From: Desulfobacterales bacterium
GTDB lineage: Bacteria; Desulfobacterota; Desulfobacteria; Desulfobacterales; Desulfosalsimonadaceae
Length of the DNA: 9,110 nt
Direction: 5' to 3'
Assembly (NCBI GenBank): GCA_029933295.1
Contig: JAOZOL010000026.1
Span: 7,890 to 16,999, forward strand
Made by a program: the position numbers and the translations under genes. The first letter of the stretch is position 1, and each line of letters starts with the position of its first letter. Positions 1-6,675 of the stretch are shown here, one piece after another. Below the pieces are notes generated by a model. It did not search any database. It saw only the letters and a program-made list of their open reading frames with translations, and had not been told where the DNA came from.

Positions 1-62
1 ATTTTACGATGAAGTTTTCACATTTTGACAAAATATGATGGGGAAAGGTGAAAGGCTTACAA

Positions 63-296
63 AAAGATGAACATCGAACATCGAACGCTCAACATCGAAT
101 GATGAATAAAAAGAATATGATACGAGGTCTGACATTGGAATTAAGAAACAAATGAAATTAAATTGTGGAGTGGAGCTTATTCGATGTTCAACGTTGGACG
201 TTCTCCGGCACTCAATATTCTGCCGGGTCTTGAATGGTTGTTGTGAAAATATATTCCGGATTGAGTGCCGGAGTTCGATGTTGGGCGTTCATCTTT
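63..296. repeat. Inverted-repeat-bounded element built on CATCGAA/TTCGATG units
   Basis: The left arm (63-99) read on the minus strand and the right arm (274-296) read on the plus strand share the blocks TTCGATGTTGRGCGTTC and ATCTTT. They are the same sequence apart from one substitution and two extra 7-bp units (GATGTTC) in the left arm, so the arms differ by tandem-unit copy number. A third, related copy lies in direct orientation at 180-203 (TTCGATGTT...GGACGTTC). The element contains no gene. Similar GATGTTC-type intergenic repeats are, as I recall, common in deltaproteobacterial-type genomes, but I cannot verify family membership here. It could be a non-autonomous mobile element or a dispersed structural repeat. 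Confidence 0.65.
203..273. repeat. 14-bp perfect inverted repeat with an alternative inner hairpin
   Basis: CTCCGGCACTCAAT at 203-216 is the exact reverse complement of ATTGAGTGCCGGAG at 260-273, giving a 14-bp stem with a 43-nt loop. The CCGGCA at 205-210 can instead pair with TGCCGG at 221-226 (6-bp stem, 10-nt loop). The two pairings are mutually exclusive. It lies in the 3' untranslated region of the minus-strand protease gene and could slow decay of that transcript or help end it, but there is no adjacent T-run. Confidence 0.6.
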
Positions 297-326
297 CAAA
301 TTTGTGAATTTATTGTTTCATAAACC

Positions 327-1760
327 CTAAAACCTACCGGTTTTTTCAGAATCCTTCTCCTTGCCATTTCCAAAAAAGGAGTGGGGGGCTTCCATGTCTT
401 TTAAAAATTTTTTGATTTTTTTGATTTTCTCAGCGTCTTTTTCGTATTCCAGTGCTTTTTTAAAATGAAAGGTTGCGAGTCTATAGTCATTTTTTTTTAC
501 ATAGTATTCCCCAAGATGGTAATGGGCACCGGCAAACTGGCTCAATTTCCCTTCTGTTTGACCCAGAAAAAAAAGAACTTCCTCATTGTCCGGATATTTT
601 TCCAGCAGGTTGGTAAACGTAGCGGCAGCTTCTTCATTCCGCTCAAGTGCCATCTGGGACCGTCCAAGATACAGATCACTTTCGGGTCCGTTATCTGAAA
701 CCGGCGTTAATATGGCTATGCTATTGGTGTATTCCCCGGCCAGAAAAAAGACCCTTCCCAGATCAACTTTAAGGGAGTCATCCTGAGGATGATTTTTTAA
801 CACAATTTTCAGATGATCAATCGCAGCTTTCGGGTTGCCGTTTCTTTCAAGCAAAAGGCCGTATCCGTAATTTGCCATGCTGTTTTTCGGATTTTTTTTT
901 ATTGCTTCCGCAAACCGTTGCATGGCCGTATTATTATACCCGTAAAGTGCAATCACCCGGGTGTGGGCTCTTTGGAATTCATAATTTTGTTTTACCGGAA
1001 GGGGATGTTCATTTTCCAGAAGGTTATCTAAATAAATAATTCGTTCCTCGGTTGCCGGATGGGTTTTTAAATAGGTTGGGATTTCTCCTGTATCGAACCA
1101 GTCAACGGCCCTGATTTTTTTCAAAATGGAAAGCAGCCCGTTTAAATCATATCCGGCTGCCTTCAGATAGGTTTGACCGATCTGGTCTGCCTGCATTTCA
1201 TGTTCCCGGCTGTATGCCAGGGCAACGGATTGGCCGGCGGCCATGGACCCGATCGTCAACGCGCTGCCGATTGCTGATGCGCCTCCTAAGCCGACAAGGA
1301 TTCCGGCGACAACGCCGGCCATGGTCGCCATGCTTGTTTTTTTGTTTTGTGTAATCATTTCTGAAATATGGCGGCATGAGACATGGGCAATTTCATGGGA
1401 AAGGAGTGCTGCGAGTTCGTCCTCACTTTCCAGTGCTTCAAATAATCCGGAAAAAATAAATATATTACCGGCAGGCCCGGCAAAGGCATTGTATACATCC
1501 TGGTGAACCATATAAAATTTATAGGAAAACGGCTGGGGCGTCATTTTTGCTACTATTTTTTGCCCGACCTTATTAATATAATTGTTAATTACCGGGTCTT
1601 TGATGATTTCATATTGTAAAAAAACAGCTTTAAGAAACTCATCCGCAAGCTCGTTTTCGGCTTTGATCGTTAACGCTTGTGCGGTTTTGGGGGTTAGCAG
1701 GCCGCAGATGATAAAAATTATCGATATCCCCACGGCAATTGTTTTTTTTAATTTACACAT
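327..1760 (-). CDS. Secreted M48 metalloprotease with C-terminal TPR repeats (BepA/YfgC-like)
   Basis: This is a predicted periplasmic zinc endopeptidase. In E. coli, BepA (487 aa, M48 plus TPR) degrades or helps fold stalled outer-membrane proteins such as LptD; the same role here is inference. Counting from the upstream GTG at 1778 (483 aa), a signal peptide with KLKK, a hydrophobic core and an AQA cleavage site covers residues 7-35. The zinc site is HEIAH at 128-132 with the third ligand Glu194 in ExxxD, and His240 in KTHP matches the regulatory histidine of BepA. TPR-like helical repeats run from about 280 to 460, followed by a charged tail. I chose the ATG at 1760 (477 aa) because it opens directly onto the signal peptide; GTG at 1778 is possible, and neither has a good Shine-Dalgarno sequence. 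It is divergent from parA. The family assignment is firm and the exact start is not. Confidence 0.88.
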   Translation of the reverse strand: MCKLKKTIAVGISIIFIICGLLTPKTAQALTIKAENELADEFLKAVFLQYEIIKDPVINNYINKVGQKIVAKMTPQPFSYKFYMVHQDVYNAFAGPAGNIFIFSGLFEALESEDELAALLSHEIAHVSCRHISEMITQNKKTSMATMAGVVAGILVGLGGASAIGSALTIGSMAAGQSVALAYSREHEMQADQIGQTYLKAAGYDLNGLLSILKKIRAVDWFDTGEIPTYLKTHPATEERIIYLDNLLENEHPLPVKQNYEFQRAHTRVIALYGYNNTAMQRFAEAIKKNPKNSMANYGYGLLLERNGNPKAAIDHLKIVLKNHPQDDSLKVDLGRVFFLAGEYTNSIAILTPVSDNGPESDLYLGRSQMALERNEEAAATFTNLLEKYPDNEEVLFFLGQTEGKLSQFAGAHYHLGEYYVKKNDYRLATFHFKKALEYEKDAEKIKKIKKFLKDMEAPHSFFGNGKEKDSEKTGRF

Positions 1761-1766
1761 AGGATA

Positions 1767-1797
1767 ATTATATGACACAGTGTTATCCGCTTTTCAA
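1767..1797 (-). promoter_or_regulatory. Possible sigma70-type promoter for the M48 protease
   Basis: On the minus strand a TTGAAA (1792-1797) and a perfect TATAAT (1767-1772) are separated by 19 bp, longer than the preferred 17. Transcription would start close to the ATG at 1760, implying a near-leaderless message and placing the alternative GTG at 1778 upstream of the transcript. That weakly supports the ATG. The whole divergent spacer with parA is about 70 bp, so the parA promoter must overlap this region; I see no convincing -35/-10 pair for parA. Confidence 0.3.
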
Positions 1798-1829
1798 ATA
1801 TCGATTTTTATGGTAAGGCAAAAACTATT

Positions 1830-2618
1830 ATGGCACATACAATATGTATCGCAAATCAAAAAGGTGGAGTCGGCAAAACAACAACCGCTGTAAATCTTGC
1901 CGCCGCCCTTGCCGTTGCAAAAAAGAAAACCCTTCTGGTGGATTGCGATCCCCAGGCAAATGCAACAACCGGCCTTGGGGTTGATAAACGTCGCATTGAA
2001 AAATCACTGTATCACGGCTTGATCGGGCAGGTGGATGCAGCTGATATCATATCGGAAACGGATATTAAAAGGTTGTCGTTGATTCCGTCCAAAACAGAGC
2101 TGATCGGTTTTGAAATTGAAATGATGGCTGATGACGACCGGGATAAAGTATTGTCACGGCTTTTGTCCCAGTGTTCCAATGATTATGATTATATTATTCT
2201 TGATTGCCCCCCTTCTTTAAGTTTACTGACATTAAATGCCATGGCGGCATCAAACGCCATCCTTATTACCCTGCAATGTGAATTCTATGCACTGGAAGGG
2301 CTGGGCCAGTTGATGCAAACCATAAAGCGTATCAAACAGGGCTTGAATCCGGGTTTAAGCATCGAGGGGATTTTGTTGACCATGTTTGACAAGCGGACAA
2401 ATCTGTCTAACCAGGTGGCGGATAATGCACAAGAATATTTTAAAGACATGGTCTTTAAAACCAGAATTCCCAAAACGGTCCGGCTGGGAGAAGCGCCCAG
2501 TTTTGGTAAGCCGATTATGTTTTATGACCCGTCGTCAGTCGGTTCTGCAAGTTATCTGGCCCTGGCAAAAGAAGTGCTCAATGGTCGGCGGCGAAAAGAA
2601 AAAATTGTTATTTTGTAG
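1830..2618 (+). CDS. parA: Chromosome partitioning ATPase ParA (Soj family)
   Basis: ParA is a Walker-type ATPase. It binds DNA non-specifically as an ATP dimer and moves the ParB-bound origin region by cycles of ATP hydrolysis. The 262-residue length is typical of chromosomal Soj/ParA. The deviant Walker A KGGVGKTT (residues 11-18, signature Lys11 and Lys16), Walker A' LLVDCDPQAN (35-44, Asp40) and Walker B YIILDCPPS (121-129, Asp125) are all intact. The N-terminus lacks the extra helix-turn-helix domain of plasmid P1-type ParA, and the C-terminus is basic (NGRRRKEK). A TAAGG (1814-1818) precedes the ATG by 11 nt. parB follows but is separated by 174 bp holding a fold-back repeat, which is unusual because these genes normally lie close together. 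mnmG and rsmG, common neighbours of parAB, are not in the window. Confidence 0.95.
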   Translation: MAHTICIANQKGGVGKTTTAVNLAAALAVAKKKTLLVDCDPQANATTGLGVDKRRIEKSLYHGLIGQVDAADIISETDIKRLSLIPSKTELIGFEIEMMADDDRDKVLSRLLSQCSNDYDYIILDCPPSLSLLTLNAMAASNAILITLQCEFYALEGLGQLMQTIKRIKQGLNPGLSIEGILLTMFDKRTNLSNQVADNAQEYFKDMVFKTRIPKTVRLGEAPSFGKPIMFYDPSSVGSASYLALAKEVLNGRRRKEKIVIL

Positions 2619-2619
2619 C

Positions 2620-2763
2620 AGTGTCTGAACGAAAACCTGAAAATTTTTTTAAGTTCAAGGCGGGGCGAGAATTTTAACCGGAGGAATACTTAGAGTATTT
2701 TGAGGATTAAAATTTGAGCCCAACGCAGAAATTGGGAAAATTGGCGGTTTTCGGTCGGGCACT
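2620..2763. repeat. 144-bp fold-back (MITE-like) element between parA and parB
   Basis: The element is a long imperfect palindrome. Its ends, AGTGTCTGAACGAAAACC (2620-2637) and the reverse complement of 2746-2763 (AGTGCCCGACCGAAAACC), match at 15 of 18 positions. Inward, the halves keep pairing: AATTTT..AAGTTC against AATTTT..AATTTC, then ATTTTAA (2671-2677) with TTAAAAT (2707-2713), and an apex AATACT-TAG-AGTATT at 2685-2699. It starts 1 nt after the parA stop and ends 29 nt before parB. It has no coding capacity. I believe very similar elements recur in Desulfobacteraceae genomes, but that is recollection. In RNA it would form one long hairpin between the two cistrons. Confidence 0.8.
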
Positions 2764-2792
2764 AACCATTAACATTATATAAAGGGTCTCAC

Positions 2793-3701
2793 ATGGTGGC
2801 TGGAAAGTCTAAATCCAAAGACAGGGGTACCAAAGGGAAAAAAAAGAAAAAAACCGGCCTTGGAAAAGGACTGGATGCACTTTTTCCGGATATCGGTTTA
2901 AGGAATGAGGGGCCTGTCGGAAATTTTTTAGAGTGTGATATTGACAGGATTCAACCAAACCCCTACCAGCCGCGCAGCGATTTTCCTGAAAACGAGATGG
3001 TCGAGCTTGCCGATTCGGTGAAGGTCCAGGGGATTCTTCAGCCGTTACTGGTCAGGGAATCAAGCGATGGGTATGAATTGATCGCAGGTGAACGACGCCT
3101 GCGTGCGGCAAAGATGGCTGGTTTATTTAAAGTCCCTGTTATTATAAAAAATATTAAAGATACCGAGCTTCTTGAATTATCAATTGTCGAGAATATTCAG
3201 CGGCAGAATTTAAACCCCATGGAAGAGGCGGAAGCTTATTTAAAATTATTGACTGATTTTAAATTGACCCAGGACCGGGTTGCCAAACGTGTGGGGAAAA
3301 GCCGGTCAGCGGTTGCTAATTTTTTACGCTTAAATCAACTTCCTAATGACATCAAAAATTCCATCAAGGACGGCCTGATCAGCATGGGGCATGCCAGGGC
3401 GCTGCTGGGGGCCGACACATCCGCCCTTCAACGAAAGGCCTGGAAAATCGTTATCTTAAGGGGCATGTCGGTCAGAGAGACGGAGGCATTGATTCAGCGG
3501 TTAAATTCCGAAAAAGTAAAAGAAAAAAAACCGGTCAAGAGGTCGGAGGATATTTATTTTTCAAATATTGAAGAAGACCTTGCCCGGCACTTCGGCACCA
3601 AGGTGATGATCAAGCGGCGCGGCCAAAAAGGAAAAGTTGAAATAGAATTTTACAGTAACGATGATCTTGATCGTTTGTTGAATCTTTTTAAACCTGATTA
3701 A
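2793..3701 (+). CDS. parB: Chromosome partitioning protein ParB (Spo0J family)
   Basis: ParB is a CTP-dependent DNA clamp that loads at parS sites, spreads and stimulates ParA. The N-terminus is rich in lysine (residues 5-20) and followed by GLGKGLDALFP (22-32), the conserved ParA-interacting peptide. The ParB/sulfiredoxin-like CTP-binding domain holds GERRLRAA (99-106) and ENIQRQNL (133-140). A helix-turn-helix for parS recognition lies at about 159-178 (RVAKRVGKSRSAVANFLRL), and GHARALL is at 199-205. The C-terminal dimerisation segment follows a charged linker, from about 252 to the end. The 302-aa length is normal. AAAGGG at 2781-2786 lies 6 nt before the ATG, giving the gene its own ribosome-binding site downstream of the fold-back element. 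No canonical parS (TGTTTCACGTGAAACA) was seen in the window. Confidence 0.95.
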   Translation: MVAGKSKSKDRGTKGKKKKKTGLGKGLDALFPDIGLRNEGPVGNFLECDIDRIQPNPYQPRSDFPENEMVELADSVKVQGILQPLLVRESSDGYELIAGERRLRAAKMAGLFKVPVIIKNIKDTELLELSIVENIQRQNLNPMEEAEAYLKLLTDFKLTQDRVAKRVGKSRSAVANFLRLNQLPNDIKNSIKDGLISMGHARALLGADTSALQRKAWKIVILRGMSVRETEALIQRLNSEKVKEKKPVKRSEDIYFSNIEEDLARHFGTKVMIKRRGQKGKVEIEFYSNDDLDRLLNLFKPD

Positions 3702-3703
3702 AT

Positions 3704-3733
3704 TTGACGGTAGTGTTTTAATTTGGGTAGCAA
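3704..3733 (+). promoter_or_regulatory. Weak candidate promoter for the NYN-DUF3842-CooT-ispH cluster
   Basis: Just after the parB stop, TTGACG (3704-3709, 5/6 match to the -35 consensus) is followed 18 bp later by TAGCAA (3728-3733), a poor -10 match. The 91-bp gap is the only break between parB and the tightly packed genes that follow, so a promoter here is expected. The individual elements are weak evidence. Confidence 0.22.
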
Positions 3734-3792
3734 CCTTGCCTCTGTGTCAAAAACGATAAAAATTTCGATTTTTTACGAGTGCATGATTCAAA

Positions 3793-4320
3793 ATGTCTGT
3801 TCATATTATTGTTGATGGGTATAATCTTATTCGTCAGTCGAAAGAGCTTGAAGCGCTTGATCAAACCGATTTACAGCTTGGCCGTGATGCGCTGATTGAC
3901 AAACTTGCCGCATATAAGCGAATAAAAAGGCATCAAATCACGGTTGTTTTTGATGGGAGCAGTGAATTTTCTTTTTTCGGTAACAAAGGTCAGGAAAAAG
4001 GGATTAAAATAAAATTTTCACGCCACGGGGAAACCGCTGATTCGGTTATCAAGCGCATGGCTGCCCGTGAAAAAGAAAAAGCCCTTGTGGTCAGTTCCGA
4101 CCGGGAAGTGGCTGATTATTCAAATTCCAAGGGGGCTGCAGTCATCGGATCAGGGGAGTTTGAAGATAAAATGGAAATGGCGGCATTTATGGATGTCAAG
4201 GGAATTTCCGAAGAATCCGTGGCAGATGAAGGGTGGGTGCCCACAACAAAGAAAAAAGGCCCGTCAAAAAGATTACCCAAAAAAAAACGGATGAATAGAA
4301 AGAGATTGAAAAAACTGTAA
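3793..4320 (+). CDS. NYN (PIN-like) domain protein, YacP/Rae1-related putative RNase
   Basis: This 175-residue protein has the acidic pattern of the NYN/PIN nuclease fold: IIVDGYNLI (Asp8, Asn11), VVFDGS (Asp54), ETADSVIKRM (Asp83) and VVSSDREV (Asp103), which together would bind divalent metal. Related YacP-type proteins include Bacillus Rae1, a ribosome-associated endoribonuclease; the substrate of this one is unknown. After about residue 145 comes a strongly basic tail (TTKKKGPSKR...KKKRMNRKRLKKL) that suggests RNA or ribosome contact. The ATG has no strong Shine-Dalgarno. The gene heads a compact cluster, and its stop overlaps the next start in TAATG, implying translational coupling to DUF3842. 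The domain call is firm and the activity is inferred. Confidence 0.85.
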   Translation: MSVHIIVDGYNLIRQSKELEALDQTDLQLGRDALIDKLAAYKRIKRHQITVVFDGSSEFSFFGNKGQEKGIKIKFSRHGETADSVIKRMAAREKEKALVVSSDREVADYSNSKGAAVIGSGEFEDKMEMAAFMDVKGISEESVADEGWVPTTKKKGPSKRLPKKKRMNRKRLKKL

Positions 4321-4733
4321 TGATAAAAATTTGTATCATAGACGGACAGGGTGGCGGCATAGGGGCTGCGATCATCAAACGGATAAAGGAATATTTTGGT
4401 GAATCCGTTGAAATCATCGCCTTGGGAACCAATGCCATCGCCACGTCACAGATGCTCAAGGCAAAAGCCAATCGTGGGGCTTCGGGTGAAAATGCCATTA
4501 TACAAACCGTCAAACAGGCGGATTATATCGTGGGGCCCATCGGAATCATCATGGCCAATGCCATGATGGGCGAAGTCACCCCCAGAATCGCAGAAGCGGT
4601 ATCTTCCACTCCGGCCAGGAAATATTTTCTTCCTTTATCACAGGAAAATGCCGAAATTATAGGAACAGCCGCGATTCCGCTCCCGCATCTGATTGATGAA
4701 CTTATGGAAAAATATTTATCGCGAATTTCTTAA
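4320..4733 (+). CDS. DUF3842 family protein, function unknown
   Basis: I recognise this 137-residue protein as DUF3842, a family of unknown function seen in anaerobes such as clostridia and sulfate reducers. Visible features are an N-terminal beta strand followed by a glycine loop (IIDGQGGGIG, residues 6-15), GTNAIATSQMLKA (36-48), GASGENAI (53-60) and IVGPIGIIMANAMMGEVTP (70-88). The glycine loop resembles a nucleotide- or dinucleotide-binding turn, but this is only a resemblance. There is no signal peptide, and no motif of a known catalytic family. It shares the A of its ATG with the upstream stop codon and lies 17 bp before the CooT-like gene. The pair DUF3842-CooT recurs, to my recollection, in other anaerobes, which hints at a joint role, perhaps in metal or cofactor handling. 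Confidence 0.85.
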   Translation: MIKICIIDGQGGGIGAAIIKRIKEYFGESVEIIALGTNAIATSQMLKAKANRGASGENAIIQTVKQADYIVGPIGIIMANAMMGEVTPRIAEAVSSTPARKYFLPLSQENAEIIGTAAIPLPHLIDELMEKYLSRIS

Positions 4734-4750
4734 AAAAAAGGATATTACCA

Positions 4751-4942
4751 ATGTGTGAAGCAAGTGCGTATATTATAGACGGAGAGTCCGAAGAATTGAT
4801 CATGGAAGCGGTCGATACGGTTGATCCCGAAGATGGCGGCTTTAAACTGACAAATATATTTGGTGAGCAGAAATTCATCAACGGTGTTATTTATTCTCTC
4901 TCGCTGGTGGATCATAAGGTATTTTTTAAAAAATCCTCTTAA
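4751..4942 (+). CDS. CooT-family small putative nickel-binding protein
   Basis: This 63-residue protein begins MCEASAYIID and continues with an acidic stretch (DGESEEL, DTVDPEDGG) and a hydrophobic C-terminal half (LTNIFGEQKF, YSLSLVDHKVFF), matching the CooT family. In Rhodospirillum rubrum, CooT takes part in nickel handling for carbon monoxide dehydrogenase, and Cys2 is the key nickel ligand. Cys2 is present here and is the only cysteine. No cooS, cooC, cooJ or other nickel-enzyme gene lies in the window, so the partner is unknown. An AAAAGGA about 7 nt before the ATG is a good ribosome-binding site. The stop lies 3 bp before the ispH-ubiA start, so the two are almost certainly co-transcribed. 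Family membership is likely; metal binding in this protein is inference. Confidence 0.85.
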   Translation: MCEASAYIIDGESEELIMEAVDTVDPEDGGFKLTNIFGEQKFINGVIYSLSLVDHKVFFKKSS

Positions 4943-4945
4943 TTC

Positions 4946-6673
4946 ATGAAAATCACCATCGCCAGAACAGCGGGTTTTTGCATGGGAGTACGCCGGGCCG
5001 TTGAGTTGGCTTTAGATGCATCCAATCGAAGCCATGATTCAATCTATGCCTATGGCCCGCTGATCCATAATCCCCAGGTAATGAATATACTGGCGGACAA
5101 AGGGATTTCCGTTATCAATGAAATACCCGACAGCGGTTCCGGTACCGTCATTATCAGAGCACACGGTATTCCTCCGGATGAGCGGGAAGCATTGACAAGT
5201 GCGGGGTTCGACATCCTTGATGCCACATGCCCCAAGGTCATTAAAGTCCAGTCAATCATTGCCAGACATGCGAAAAAAGGATACGCGGTTATTATTGTCG
5301 GAGACCGGGCGCACCCTGAAGTCATCGGGCTGCTGGGATATGCAGGGGGAAACGGTTTTGTGGCGGAAACCATGGATGCGCTTACCGCTTTGCCGAAATT
5401 TGATAAAGCGATCGTGGTTGCCCAGACCACTCAAAATACGGTTTTTTTTGAAACAGTAAAGCAGTGGGCGGCACTGCAGCACCCCAATTACAAAGTATTT
5501 AATACCATCTGTGATTCCACGGAGAATCGACAGGCGGAAGTCAAACAGCTCTCCTCTGAAGTGGATGCTGTTGTTGTTGTGGGCGGATATGAAAGCGGTA
5601 ATACCAAACGACTTTTTGAGATTGCCCGGGATGCCGGGAAGCCGTCTGTTCATATTGAAACAGAAGCGGATCTTGAAATCAGTCAACTCGGCAATGCCAG
5701 GCATATCGGAATAACCGCAGGCGCATCTACGCCCAACTGGATTATCAAGCGGGTTCATGGAGAGATTGAAAGCCTTATGGTGCATAACGGCCGCTGGCTC
5801 AGGCGGTGGCTGTTTGCCCTGCAGCGGTATTTGCTGTTATCAAATATTTATCTCGCCATGGGCGCCGGATGCCTTACCTGTGCGGCCGCCATGCTTCAGG
5901 GGATAAAGCCTTCCTTTTTATACATATTCATGGCCATTTTTTATCTTTTATGCATGCATACGTTTAATAATCTGCGTGATATTACATCTGACCGCTATAA
6001 TGACCCGGACCGGGCTATGTTTTATCAGCAGAACAGGATGATACTATCTGTTTTAACCTGCATCTCAGGCATTGCAGCGATGATAACGGCATATCTGATG
6101 GGGCCGCTTTTTTTCATGCTGACGCTGTGTATGAGTTTTATGGGGATTGTATACATTATAAGTCTGGCACCCAGGCAGGGGAATTCCGGTATTCAGCCGA
6201 GAATAAGGGATATCCCGGGGTCTAAAACCGTATTTGCCGCGCTTGCATGGGGGATCGTCACGTCGATTGTTCCTGCCCTTTATGGCTTCGGTCAAATTCA
6301 ATCCGTTACAATACTGGTTTTTTTCTGGGCCGTAAGTCTTGTATTTGTCCGCACGGCGTTTTTTGACATACTGGATATGCAGGGCAGCCGGATTGTGGGC
6401 AAGGAAACAATTCCCATTTTACTGGGGGAAAAGAAAACCATGCGCCTGTTGAAAATTCTGTCCGTCCTGTCGGCGGTGATTTTAAGTCTTTGCAGTGCGT
6501 TTCAGATGGTTTCAACGCTTGGATTTCTGCTCAGCCTCTGTCCGTTATCCATGTTTTTGTTCTTAAACAACTACAAACGCAACGGGTTTTCTTCAGGGCT
6601 GAGACAGGGATTTTTCATGGAAGGTCATTTTATTCTGGCAGGGCTGCTTACCATAATTTGGATCATCATATAG
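4946..6673 (+). CDS. ispH: IspH (HMBPP reductase) fused to a UbiA-type prenyltransferase
   Basis: Residues 1 to about 278 are a complete IspH, the [4Fe-4S] enzyme that converts HMBPP to IPP and DMAPP in the MEP pathway. The cluster cysteines are Cys12 (GFCMGVRRAV), Cys95 (DATCPKV) and Cys189 (NTICDSTENRQ). Active-site residues His41, His73 (RAHGIP), His123 and Glu125 (AHPEV), Thr161-Thr162 (QTTQNT), Ser217/Asn219 and Ser261 (GASTP) are present. From about residue 285 to 575 is a polytopic UbiA-superfamily domain of roughly nine membrane segments, with Asp-rich motif 1 NNLRDITSD (Asn341, Asp345, Asp349) and motif 2 DILDMQGSR (Asp474, Asp477, with Ser481 where Asp is usual). UbiA enzymes move a prenyl chain onto an aromatic or similar acceptor; the acceptor here is unknown. 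The frame is continuous with no stop between domains. It is coupled to the CooT-like gene and converges on plsY. Confidence 0.92.
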   Translation: MKITIARTAGFCMGVRRAVELALDASNRSHDSIYAYGPLIHNPQVMNILADKGISVINEIPDSGSGTVIIRAHGIPPDEREALTSAGFDILDATCPKVIKVQSIIARHAKKGYAVIIVGDRAHPEVIGLLGYAGGNGFVAETMDALTALPKFDKAIVVAQTTQNTVFFETVKQWAALQHPNYKVFNTICDSTENRQAEVKQLSSEVDAVVVVGGYESGNTKRLFEIARDAGKPSVHIETEADLEISQLGNARHIGITAGASTPNWIIKRVHGEIESLMVHNGRWLRRWLFALQRYLLLSNIYLAMGAGCLTCAAAMLQGIKPSFLYIFMAIFYLLCMHTFNNLRDITSDRYNDPDRAMFYQQNRMILSVLTCISGIAAMITAYLMGPLFFMLTLCMSFMGIVYIISLAPRQGNSGIQPRIRDIPGSKTVFAALAWGIVTSIVPALYGFGQIQSVTILVFFWAVSLVFVRTAFFDILDMQGSRIVGKETIPILLGEKKTMRLLKILSVLSAVILSLCSAFQMVSTLGFLLSLCPLSMFLFLNNYKRNGFSSGLRQGFFMEGHFILAGLLTIIWIII

Positions 6674-6675
6674 GC

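Larger units (their letters stand above)
1..326. other. Gene-free intergenic spacer, repeat-rich
   Basis: No open reading frame with coding character is visible on either strand before the M48 protease stop codon. The stretch is AT-rich. It holds a short perfect palindrome at 22-34 (ATTTTG-A-CAAAAT), a set of CATCGAA/TTCGATG repeats between 63 and 296, and a 14-bp inverted repeat at 203-216/260-273. The right part forms the 3' untranslated region of the minus-strand protease gene. No classical stem-plus-T-run terminator was found for that gene; the 14-bp stem is the nearest candidate, but its loop is long and no T-run follows it. Confidence 0.7.

Noticed and set aside
63..99. CRISPR-like direct repeats (CATCGAA units)
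   Set aside because: The units are 7 bp with no regular unique spacers, so this is a simple repeat rather than a CRISPR array.
312..325. TTGTTTCATAAACC as a degenerate parS
   Set aside because: It lacks the CACGTG core and the GAAACA right half of the parS consensus.
3758..3773. AAAAAT-TTCG-ATTTTT hairpin after parB, as a terminator
   Set aside because: The stem is only six A/T pairs. The TTCG loop and T-run are suggestive, but the stem is too weak to call a terminator.
5252..5785. 177-aa minus-strand open frame opposite ispH
   Set aside because: It lies wholly inside the conserved IspH coding region, has no domain signature and no ribosome-binding site.
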